In this document: piece by piece, positions 12,640 to 22,489 of the stretch | Layout of the letters: the number at the start of each line of letters is the position of its first letter | Position numbering within the stretch: position 1 is the first letter of the stretch | Assembly (NCBI RefSeq): GCF_038396675.1 | Contig: NC_088931.1 | Coordinates: 24,686,001 to 24,750,000 of the forward strand | Source of the DNA: Hydra vulgaris | Taxonomy: Eukaryota > Cnidaria > Hydrozoa > Anthoathecata > Hydridae | Length of the DNA: 64,000 bases | Direction of reading: 5' to 3' | Program-made: the position numbers and the translations under genes | Notes under the pieces: generated by a model | The model's input: only the letters and a program-made list of their open reading frames with translations | Database searches by the model: none | Told to the model about the DNA's origin: nothing

Positions 12640-14944
12640 AATTCGCCTCAACAACACCGAGCGGATCTCTTGGATTACAAAAGTTATTTAAAATAAAAGA
12701 TTTTTTATTTTCTTAGTTTATTTTACATTTTACATTAAATACAATTTTCATATATATACTTATGCAATAAAATAATTAGCTGGAGCAAGAAGAAGTGATA
12801 AGACATAATGTCTTATCACCGAGCACTATTTTTATAACATTGTAATTTACAAATAGATTATTATAAAGACGTAAATATATAAACTAGAAAAGATAGTACA
12901 TCGTATTGATTTATATAATTTTTAATACGTAAAAAATAATTTTTAATACATATATAGTAATTGCTAAACTGCTTACATTTTCTTCAGTAGTAAAAAACAA
13001 ATGAATATTACACACATACACATACCATCCAGTTGCGTTAGTTCGCTAATGCAACAGCCAGTTGGTTTCTTGATATTATATATAAAAGAGAAAGCGCTCT
13101 TTTCGCTCTCTCTCTCTCTTGCGTTTCATATTATTCTACGTGTGACTTGGCGTATGCACTTGGCGCGATCCAAGATTTTATTGTAAATAATGAGTCGTAT
13201 CTTCAAGTAATATATTATAAAGTAATCTTCTCTACACGATTTAATACTAGAGTCCCTTCTAAACTCTTTACATCCTAAGAGAGAGGTAATAAACTTTGTT
13301 ATATAGATTTTGATAACTTTAAATTTTTTATTAAATTTTTCTTAATTTTTATATTTGAGTTTAATCTTATTTAAAAGAAACATTTAAAATCAAGCATAGT
13401 GTAATCCATAAACAAGAAGAATCGTTTAGATTCTTTTTTAAATAGATTATTTTTTTATTAGCTATGTCTGAGAATGTTTTCTATAAATATGGCACACGAT
13501 ACTTAATTGAGTATGAGCTCATTTTTAAACTATATTTTGGAACAACGAAGTTGTTTTTTGAGAATCTTGTAGAGTAGATTTCTAAAATTAGATATAAATT
13601 GATTTTTATAAATATTTAATGCTCCAAGTAAACACAGGAGAGGTTCGGAAGGTTCTACTCTTATAACACCAAATACGATTTGACAAGTAGCACCAGATTA
13701 CCATAGCAACCAGATTTGACATGATTTTGTTTACTTTAAAGCTTTTTTAGTTTTGTAAGATTAGTACTATTACGAATGATTAAATATGATAACATTTTTA
13801 TACGAGAATCAGTAAGTAACCAAACAAAACAAAATTTTCTGTAACTTTTGTTCAAATTTTTAAATGAGCTAATGAAACAATTGGCTTCAAAACAATCTCA
13901 ACTTATTTCAAACCGCTAATTTTTATTAAGGACTATTTTCTTTTATATTTATTTATTTTTTCTATTTTTATTAAGGACTATTTTCTTTTATATTTATTTA
14001 TTTTTTCTATTTAGTTATTAAGGTGCTTGTCATAACACCACTGATAAGCATTTTTCTTTTAAAATTTTTTACAACTACATAATACCTACAAATTTTAACA
14101 ATATATATTATTTTTACAACAAATATTTTTAAAGATACATCTAATAAAATAAGAGACATTAAAGTACTTTTAAGCTATATATATATAGTACAACGTTTAT
14201 TGTTTGAAAAAACAAACTAAAAAAAAGGTGTAAGTTATGTAGTCATAGGACATTTGTAAAAAACTGTATAAGTTCTTATAATCGGGAACCCTTTTTTAAT
14301 AATTTTATGAACACAAATTTTTTGATTCATGACTTTTTATATATATTATATTTTTCAATATAGTTATTCACTTAAAGCATAATATAAAATAAGCATTACA
14401 GAAGATAACATACTTTTGTATTTGCACACATGCAATTTTGTTGTGTTTTTTTCGCTTTATCATTATTTTTTTTTTCATGTGATTTGTTTTTGGAATAATT
14501 TTTTTAAGTTTAAATTTTAATCAGGTAATATTTTCCATAAGAGTTATTGAGATATCTTTTGAAATAAATTTATTATACAGGTATTTAATAATTTATATTA
14601 ATTTATATTCAAGTAAGGACTTTATATAAGTAAGTAATTTATTAAACAGGTAAGGACCACGATAAGCTATAAAGAATTGAGTATTCTTTTTTTTAATAGT
14701 ACTATATAGTTTCCAGCTGTTCTGGTGTTAAATTTATTTTTTAACTATTAAACAAATTGAGATTCCCATTCTATGTTTGAACATAAGTAATATATTATGA
14801 TATATGTGGATTTAATAAATGTTTTAAGTATTTATCTGTTTGAATAGTGGATTGGCATCGGTAAGCTTTTCTTTACAAAATATAATTTGTCTTCATAAAA
14901 TATAACACTAAAAGCAAGTTTTTACCTTCGACGGAGTAAGCTTA
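12640..14944. other. Gene-poor AT-rich region
   Basis: No convincing gene. A TATATAAAAG box at 13079 is followed by a CT-rich run and an AATAAAC at 13289; this could be a solo LTR or a promoter relic, but no terminal repeats or target duplication were found. A 45-bp direct tandem duplication (TTATTAAGGACTATTTTC...) lies at 13923-14012. Confidence 0.4.
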
Positions 14945-14950
14945 TTCTAG
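14945..14950. other. Left target-site duplication TTCTAG
   Basis: Six bases directly before the left terminus of the foldback element, identical to 16277-16282 directly after its right terminus. Confidence 0.75.
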
Positions 14951-16276
14951 TGGGGCGACTGAATAAGTGCGAATTTCATAACTGCGAATCCGCATAAGTG
15001 CGACTGGCATAAGTGCGAACTGGCATAAGTGCGAACTGGCACAAGCGCGAACTAGCATAAGTGCGAATCACTTGCAAAAACTGGCATAAGTGCGAACTAG
15101 CACAAGCGCGAACTGGCATAAGTGCGCCAAAAGAATTTGCACACATTGGCATAAGTGCGAACTGGCATAAGTGCGAACTGGCATAAGTGCAAAACAATTG
15201 CAAAAACTGGCATAAGTGCGAACTGGCACAAGTGCGAACTGGCATAAGTGCGCCGAAAGAATTTGCAAACATTGGCATAAGTGCGAACTGGCATAAGTGC
15301 GAACTGACATAAGTGCGAACTGGCATAAGTGCGAACCAATTGCAAAAACTGGCATAAGTGCGAACTGGCATAAGTGCAAAACAATTGCAAAAACTGGCAT
15401 AAGTGCGAACTGGCACAAGTGCGAACTGGCATAAGTGCGCCGAAAGAATTTGCAAACATTGGCATAAGTGCGAACTGGCATAAGTGCGAACTGACATAAG
15501 TGCGAACTGGCATAAGTGCGAACCAATTGCAAAAACTGGCATAAGTGCGAACTGGAATAAGTGCAAAACAATTGCAAAAACTGGCATAAGTGCGAACTGG
15601 CACAAGTGCGAACTGGCATAAGTGCGCCGAAAGAATTTGCAAACATTGGCATAAGTGCGAACTGGCATAAGTGCGAACTGGCATAAGTGCGAACTGGCAT
15701 AAGTGCGAACCAATTGCAAAAACTGGCATAAGTGCGAACTGGCACAAGCGCGAATTAGCATAAGTGCGCCGAAAGAATTTGCAAACATTGGTATAAGTGC
15801 AAATTGGCGTAAGTGGCGAATTGGCAAGTTCGCACTTATGCCAATTCGCACTTATGCCAGTTCGCACTTATGCCAATTCGCACTTATGCCAATGTTAGCA
15901 AATTCTTTCGGCGCACTTATGCCAGTTCGCGCTTGTGCCAGTTCGCACTTATGCCAGTTTTTGCAATTGGTTCGCACTTATGCCAGTTCGCACTTATGAC
16001 AGTTCGCACTTATGCCAATGTTTGCAAATTTTTTCGGCGCACTTATGTCAGTTCGCGCTTGTGCCAGTTCGCACTTATGCCAGTTTTTGCAATTGATTCG
16101 CACATATGCCAGTTCGCACTTATGCCAGTTCGCACTTACGCCAATGTTTGCAAATTCTTTCGGCGCACTTATGCCAGTTCGCGCTTGTGCCAGTTCGCAC
16201 TTATGCCAGTCTTTGCAACTGCTTCGCACTTATGCAGATTCGCAGTTATGAAATTCGCACTTATTCAGCCTCCTCA
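14951..16276. mobile_element. Foldback DNA transposon made of inverted 16-bp tandem repeats
   Basis: The left arm (to about 15828) is built from variants of GCATAAGTGCGAACTG; the right arm carries the same unit inverted (CGCACTTATGCCAGTT). Terminal inverted repeats match over about 50 bp: the left begins TGGGGCGACTGAATAAG, and the right, read inward, begins TGAGGAGGCTGAATAAG. Both continue through TGCGAATTTCATAACTGCG. A 187-bp higher-order unit recurs in the left arm (AAAACAATTG at 15191, 15378 and 15565). The element is flanked by TTCTAG duplications, so it moved as a DNA transposon. The arms are unequal (about 880 and 440 bp). There is no transposase gene; the long frames on both strands only read through the repeat. 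Confidence 0.85.
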
Positions 16277-16282
16277 TTCTAG
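16277..16282. other. Right target-site duplication TTCTAG
   Basis: Matches 14945-14950 exactly and marks the right boundary of the foldback element. Confidence 0.75.
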
Positions 16283-18080
16283 TTATATGGGTATTTGCCT
16301 ATGCTGTATTTAGGGTATTTTGCTGTATCAGCGTATGAGAGCTAGCTGCGAATGAACGAAAAATATAGAAGTCTTAAATTTTTGTACGAAAAGAACGGTC
16401 TTGCTTTAAAAATAATAGATTTGTTTTTAGATATTTTTGCATTTATAGCATTTAACTAAACCTCAGAATTTTTAATAGCTCCAACCACTAAACCATGGCG
16501 GTATGGTTAAGTGGTTTAGAGCAGCCATGGCTTCTCCGATTGTTTAATGATGCAGATATACAATTATTTAATGGAAATAATTTCAATATTAAATACTAAG
16601 ACGATTTAAAAGTAAATAAAACTTCACGCTTTAAAAGTTTTTAAAGACCCCGTTTTTACATTTTTTTAGTATGAACTTTTTATTCAGCGCGGAATAATTT
16701 AATAATTAGTTTTAACTGAATTATATCAACTAAACATTCAAGAAAATTATACAAAAAGATTTTTAAAGTAATGAATAACAAAAGTATAGCATTTAAAAAT
16801 AAACATGTTTTGACTCCAATAAGCTTTTACTTTGCGTTATTAACGTAACTTTGACATTAAAACATAATATGTTTTAACTTAACTTACGTTTAACTTCTGA
16901 TATTGATATTAACAATATCGGAAGTTAAACGTAAGTTAAGTTAAAACGTATCGATATCAGAAGTTAAACGTAAGTTAAAACAAAATAAAGAACTTTTAGA
17001 ACGCAATTTTTTGTTTAACGACTTGTTTTATAAAAAATTGTGTGATGACAGGTCATCCCGAAAAATTGTGTGATGACAATTCATCCCAAAAAAAATCAAG
17101 TATAAAATATATAACATTTTTTTGAAAGAAGAGACTCAGAGGAAAAAGTGTTGTTTTCATTTGTAATGACCGTGACATTAAAATTAGCTCAACTTATAAT
17201 TCTGATGGTAGGTCTTATCAATTGAGATAATAATTAAAAGCACAAAAAACATTATTTTTATATTTTACAGACCCCTTGATGGTGATATTATTTATCTTTT
17301 TTATAATATGCATCTTTATCAAAAACAATTATGAGCAAAAAAAAACTACTCTACATAGGTAACCTTAATAGAGAGTTTTAAATGCAATGAACAACCTAAC
17401 TTTACTTATTTTTTTTTATAAAGTTTTAACATTGTATCTTCCTGTTACTACCTTATTGTTATGGATAAAATTGTAGCAAGTTCTTTTCTAAATAAGTCTT
17501 TAAAAAACGGGAATTATTAAACATATATTCTGGTTGTTTTTTTTTACCTCTCGTGCTAAACGTAAAGACCAAACGTAATAAATAATTCTAAAAATAAAAC
17601 TTAAAAGGAAATTAATAAATTTTCTGTGCTTAAATTTAATCTCTATCAACAATTAATTAGGTTTAAGTATAAGAAGGATGTAATTTTGGACACACTTTTT
17701 ATAAACATTTATAACTTACTGATGCAGTTAATAAACCAATATGATGAACGCAATGACGTCTATTTTTTAAATTATTGTATTAATGTTGTATTTAGTAACA
17801 CATTTTAAGTTACTGATAATAAAGATAAAACCAGCTAATTACAACTTTAAGTTTTTGTATGAATACTCTTGCTTTTAATGAACATATATTAAAGCGTTTG
17901 AGCTGATCTGCCTAAGTCAATTATTTTTGACCAAACCCTGACTTTTATAAATTGTATATTCAAACTACAAAACAATATCTATCCACTTTTTTCAACTTTT
18001 TTCTTTATAAGACGTCTACTTCTTACTTTTACTTTTATTTACTTCTGTTCTTCTTCAAAACTTATTCCCCGTTCGTTGAA
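16283..18080. other. Gene-poor AT-rich region with small repeats
   Basis: No gene recognised. An inverted/direct repeat of ACTTACGTTTAACTTCTGAT-type sequence lies at 16880-16980. A tandem pair of AAAAATTGTGTGATGACA then TCATCCC lies at 17031-17090. A tRNA A-box-like TGGTTAAGTGG is at 16503, but no matching B box is present. Confidence 0.4.
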
Positions 18081-18097
18081 GGGGGAGTAAGTGAATT

Positions 18098-18162
18098 TAG
18101 GTGTTCCAAGAAGTACGAAAGAGTGAGAGAACTCTTTCGTACTTCTTGGAACACCTAAATAA
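18098..18162. repeat. Perfect short hairpin
   Basis: TTAGGTGTTCCAAGAAGTAC and onward (arm of about 27 bp ending GAAAGAG) is repeated in reverse complement after a 7-base loop. It is most likely a tiny foldback or MITE remnant. A transcription terminator is unlikely in this eukaryotic, gene-free setting. Confidence 0.75.
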
Positions 18163-18582
18163 CCAAAAAAAAATCTAAGCTTCTTAAAAAAATAATTTAA
18201 AGCAGACTGTTTAAGTATTTAACAGATTATAAAATTTTAAGTAAAAACTTTTTTTTTATATGTATATTTATTTGCTGTTCATATAATAAGAAATATAACT
18301 ACAAAGAAAAATTTACTTAAAAAAAAGTGGATTTATAAAAAATGGCAGGAGCCTAAAGAAGATACGGATGATTAAAGTCACCACATCTTTTCAAGGAGCC
18401 CCTATGAGGGCTTTACAAGTTAAAAATAAAATACGATAGTTGAAAATACTTTGTACATCTCCAATATAATAAAAAGGTTAAAGCTTGCATAAATATTTAC
18501 ATTAAATCAAAAAAGTAAATAATATCAATATAATTTTAGAAATATAATGGCAAACTCTGTTAAAAATCAAAATAAAGAGCCA

Positions 18583-18678
18583 TTTAAAACAAGTAAAAAA
18601 CTAAGAATAATAAAAATCGAATTTCATTATTCTTAGTTTTTTACTTGTTTTAAATAGCTTATTTTACTTGTTTTAAAT
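18583..18678. repeat. Inverted repeat with arms of about 40 bp
   Basis: CCATTTAAAACAAGTAAAAA and onward to TAATAA is mirrored by TTATTCTTAGTTTTTTACTT then GTTTTAAAT; the last 20 bases (TTTTACTTGTTTTAAATGG) are then repeated directly. It abuts the 28-bp tandem array. Confidence 0.7.
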
Positions 18679-19242
18679 GGAATATCATACCGTGGACCAA
18701 AACTAGGGAATATCATACCGTGGACCAAAACTAGGGAATATCATACCGTGGACCAAAACTAGGGAATATCATACCGTGGACCAAAACTAGGGAATATCAT
18801 ACCGTGGACCAAAACTAGGGAATATCATACCGTGGACCAAAACTAGGGAATATCATACCGTGGACCAAAACTAGGGAACACTTTTCAAAAAACAAAAAAT
18901 TTAAATACGGTAAAATCGTTAAATTCCTTTAAGTTTGTAATAAAAAATTAAATTTTTAAATTAGATAAAATTTATGTAATTTAAAAATTTAATTTTTTAT
19001 TTCAAACTTAAAGGAATTTAACGGTTTACCGTATTTAAATTTTTTAAATTTAAATTTTAAAATTTATCTAATTTAAAAATTTATAAAATTTATAAAATTA
19101 AAATTATAAAAATTATAAAATTTATCTAATTTAAAAATTTAATTTTTTATTTCAAACTTAAAGGAATTTAACGGTTTTACCGTATTTAAATTTTTTGTTT
19201 TTTGAAAAGTGTTCCCTAGTTTTGGTCCACGGTATGATATTC
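18679..19242. mobile_element. Foldback element with a seven-copy 28-bp tandem array in one arm
   Basis: The left arm starts with seven copies of a 28-bp unit beginning AATATCATACCGTGGACC (18680-18877). It then runs AACACTTTTCAAAAAAC, a TTTAAATACGGTAAAA segment, and an AT-rich stretch. The right arm (about 19115-19242) carries the same order in reverse complement, but the 28-bp unit occurs only once (TTTTGGTCCACGGTATGATA at 19219-19238). So an ordinary terminal inverted repeat has been amplified on one side only. No target duplication could be recognised. Confidence 0.8.
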
Positions 19243-19405
19243 CATATTCAGAATACTTACTACTAATTCTATAAGTATTCCATTTATAAGTATTCCGTTG
19301 TTTTATTCTAAGAGAATACTTTTTGTTTACATTATTCGTAAATTTATTATTAAAGTTTTTTGGAATCAAGCTGTTATTAAAATTTATACATAAAAATTAG
19401 GTGTT

Positions 19406-19413
19406 GTAAATAT
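19406..19413. other. Left target-site duplication GTAAATAT of a hAT element
   Basis: Eight bases identical to 21571-21578. Eight-base duplications are the hallmark of hAT insertion. Confidence 0.85.
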
Positions 19414-21570
19414 CAGTGGCGACGTTAGGCGTCAGCGACTGCGACGGCCTCGTACTTGAAGGGGCCTCGCAAAAATATATTTAAAAAATTAAATATTGTA
19501 TCTTTATTATAATTGATGATATTTTTACATATCTTATTTTGCTTTGGTGGACGAAAATATGTTTATTTGTCGATTTTATCATCGGTATTATGTTACTTCA
19601 ACTTTAAATAAATATCATTTTCTAAGTATCAGTCTTAGTCTAACTGTTTCTGATAACATAAAAGCATTTTTAAATATTGTTTATTATTGTTTACCTCTGA
19701 GGCGTAACGTATCGTTAACTATATATAATTAACAAGGAATGTTAATATTCGATTCTAGATCCATAAAAAATTCGATTGTCTCATTCTATTCCATATTTAC
19801 TCGATTACAGCACGTTGCACGCTTCAAATTATTCGTAAAACAACAATAAAATGTCTGAAACAGTTATTGATGAAATTATACACAATGTTAAACAAGCAAA
19901 ATACTATGCCTTTTTGCTCGTTTGTACCAGAAATGCAAGTCGTTAAAACTATGTACTATTTTCAAAGTCAAGCAAGCATTGGGAACTTACAAAAACTAAA
20001 TTGAAACTAACACTAAAACCTCTTTCAGAGACACAGTGGGAGAGTAGAATAGAAGCAGCAAAAAATATACTGTTGCAATTTGATAATGTTATCGAATGTG
20101 AGAATGACTTGAAAAATAAAATGGATGATTCGGAAACTCTAAGCGACTGCAAAGCAGTTTTGAACGAAATGTTAACTTTCGAATTTATTGTTGCTACACA
20201 CGTGTGGTATGAGATTTTATTACATTTAAATAATATGAGTAAACTATGGCAATTGATTCCAGTAAACTTAAAAGTCGCTGTTGATACTTCACGTTCATTT
20301 TGTACTTAGATTCAAGAATTCCGTGATACTGGATTTAAGAAAAAGCGTTGCTTATGCTCGATTGTTTGTGGAAAAAAGCGCTTACGAAATTGAGTCACAA
20401 TTTAAAGAAAAAAGAATAAAACGAATGTTCGTTTATGAACACATGGATGAACCTATACAATCTGCTAAAACACAGTACAAAGTTAATTTTTTCAACACAA
20501 TGATAAGCGCAGTCATAGTCGACACTGAATGTTGATTCAAAGTGCTTAATGAATATTTTGACCGTTTTGGTTTTATTTACGATATCAATTATTTGAAATT
20601 TTTAACAAGAGAGGATCTGCTCAAGCATTGTAATAATTTAGGTACAATACTTCGGGAAGGTGAAAACAGCGACACAGATCCTTTGTAACTTTATGAAGAT
20701 CTGCAAATTTTAAAATCCACTTTACTAGAAAATATAAATGATGCAAAGCAACTTATACAGTACATTTTAGAAAATAATTTTGAAAAAATATATCCAAATC
20801 TTTACATAACAATCAGAATCATGCTCACAATTCCAGTAACTACAGCTTCTGCTGAGAGAAGCTTTGATTAATAATTATTAAATTTTATTAAATTTGATTA
20901 AGACCTACTTAAGAAGCATGATGAGCCAGAAAGACAATCTGCTTTATCCATTTTGTCGATTGAAGTTAAAATAGCAGCGGGTGTTAGTTATGATACAATT
21001 TTAAAAATGTTCAGCGAGGCTAAAAGCCGAAAAGTTCGTTGTTTTTAATTTGTGTTTGTTCGTGTAATTATTATTATTAATTTATATCATAATTAACAAC
21101 AAAACTTACATGCTCCTCCTAAATTTTTCAATCTAAATTTGTATTCATATAAATAAACCTAATATGAGGCGTTGCGAACGAAAGGGGCACACCAACCAAT
21201 TTTCGAAAATCCGTTTTCTTTAACCAATAATTACTTTAGTCTGTCATCTGCAATATAACATAAGATTTTATTATAAATGCATCATGATTTTATTATAAAT
21301 GCATCAAGCAAATTTCAGTCTAGAAACTTCAAACGCGATTTAGGAAGCGTTCAAAAACTACCACAGAAGGGGAGGGGGTGTAAACTCTTCTACCGCGTGG
21401 TAGGAAAAAAAGTGTAATTTCGCGCGCTTACTCAAAACTTGATTTTGGTTGGTGTGCTCCTTTGTAAATTTCGGTCAAGAAACTTCAAACGCGATTTACT
21501 CAAAACTTGATTTTGGTTGGTGTGCTCCTTTCGTTCGCAACGCCTCATATTTCCACGATTACCGCCGCAG
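19414..21570 (+). mobile_element. Complete but dead hAT transposon (ZMYM1-like transposase)
   Basis: The termini are CAGTGGCGAC (left) and, read inward from the right, CTGCGGCGGT: short imperfect inverted repeats of hAT type. They are flanked by GTAAATAT on both sides. The transposase can be followed through stops and frameshifts: LTLKPLSETQWESRIEAAKN (20004 on), LRFKNSVILDLRKSVAYA (about 20306 on), FNTMISAVIVDTEC, VLNEYFDRFGFIYDI and, at 20800-20875, the hAT C-terminal YPNLYITIRI..PVTTASAERSFD. Remnants of KTYLRSMMSQ and LSILSIEVKIAAG follow. This matches hAT transposases annotated as zinc finger MYM-type 1-like. Its N-terminal zinc-finger region was not seen. A separate MITE sits inside the 3' end. 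Confidence 0.88.
21165..21547. mobile_element. MITE nested in the hAT 3' end, TA target site
   Basis: Terminal inverted repeats TGAGGCGTTGCGAACGAAAG followed by G(G)GCACACCAACCAA at both ends, flanked by TA on each side as in Tc1/mariner-type insertion. An internal direct repeat (GTAAATTTCGGTCAAGAAAC-type and AACTTCAAACGCGATTTA) occurs at 21310-21345 and 21464-21500. There is no coding capacity. Being inside the hAT element, it inserted later. Confidence 0.8.
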
Positions 21571-21578
21571 GTAAATAT
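21571..21578. other. Right target-site duplication GTAAATAT of the hAT element
   Basis: Exact match to 19406-19413. Confidence 0.85.
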
Positions 21579-21739
21579 TGATTTCATATATATTCATCAT
21601 TTGCATGTCTTTCATTAATGATTTTGTGTGTTTTTTTTTTTACCTTATAAAAACGTGTGCATGCATGTTTTTGTTGAAAAACATTTTTTTTTTAAGTTTT
21701 TTTGATTGATTACTAGCCCATGTAATATTGGAATAGAAA

Positions 21740-22480
21740 ATGAGACAATGCATTACCCCAAAATATACTAGTTTCAGACTTTCTGATGTTACATATGGAC
21801 AAATTCAATACATCAAACCAATTGTTTTACTAATTTTTGATTGAATATAGTTTATACGGGGAAGCCATGATAAATTTTCATCAATAAGAATTCCAAAGAA
21901 CTTTATTGAATCATTTTTACTAATTAGTGTATCATTTAAAATAAAACCGGGTAATTTTAAAAAAAGTTTTTCATATTGTGATTTTTTATGAAATAAAGTA
22001 TATTTTGTTTTGTTTACACAGAGTGAAAGTTTATTACTTTTAAACCATTCATCGACATTCTTTAATTCAAAATTCATGTCAGAATACAGTTGATTAATGT
22101 CACAGTTTGAAAGGAAGAGATTTGTGTCGTCAGCGAACATTATTGAGTTAAGCTTTGCTGGTGCATTATTTAAGTCATTTACATAAATCAAGAAAAGCAA
22201 TGGATCTTTGTGGAACTCCACATATATTTTAAGTTGTCCTGATTCCTTACTAATAACATATTGTTTTCTTTCAGTGAGCTTTTTAAACAACCATAGATTT
22301 TATTTATCACTCTGTAGTATTTTATTTTTCTAAAAGAATGAAATGTTCAACCGTATCAAATGCTTTTAATAGGTCAATAAATAATCCAAGAGTGAAGTTA
22401 TTATTTTCAAATCCTTTAGTAATTTGGTCTACTATTTCAATTACTGCGTAATTAATATACTTTCCAGAGTTGTAGCTAGG
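21740..22480 (-). mobile_element. CR1/Jockey-like LINE reverse transcriptase fragment
   Basis: Read on the minus strand, motif A appears near 22370 (LGLFIDLLKAFDTVEHF). After a frame break it is followed by LLFLIYVNDL, then FADDTNLFLS near 22130 (motif C, both Asp intact), and the thumb-side SNKLSLCVNKTKYTLFH, FFGILIDENLSW. The piece is cut at both ends and lacks an endonuclease. The normal SGVPQGS motif B is replaced by an out-of-frame stretch near 22230, so it is dead. Confidence 0.85.
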
Positions 22481-22489
22481 CTACCCAAA

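Noticed and set aside
13079..13295. Solo LTR with TATA box and polyadenylation signal
   Set aside because: No TG..CA termini, no target duplication and no second copy could be found.
14976..16313. Long open frames repeating CQFALMPVRTYASSHL on both strands
   Set aside because: They read through the 16-bp tandem repeat of the foldback element; there is no start context, and the frames shift between repeat variants.
18679..18880. Regular repeat array that could be mistaken for a CRISPR
   Set aside because: The seven 28-bp units are directly contiguous with no spacers, and the setting is eukaryotic.
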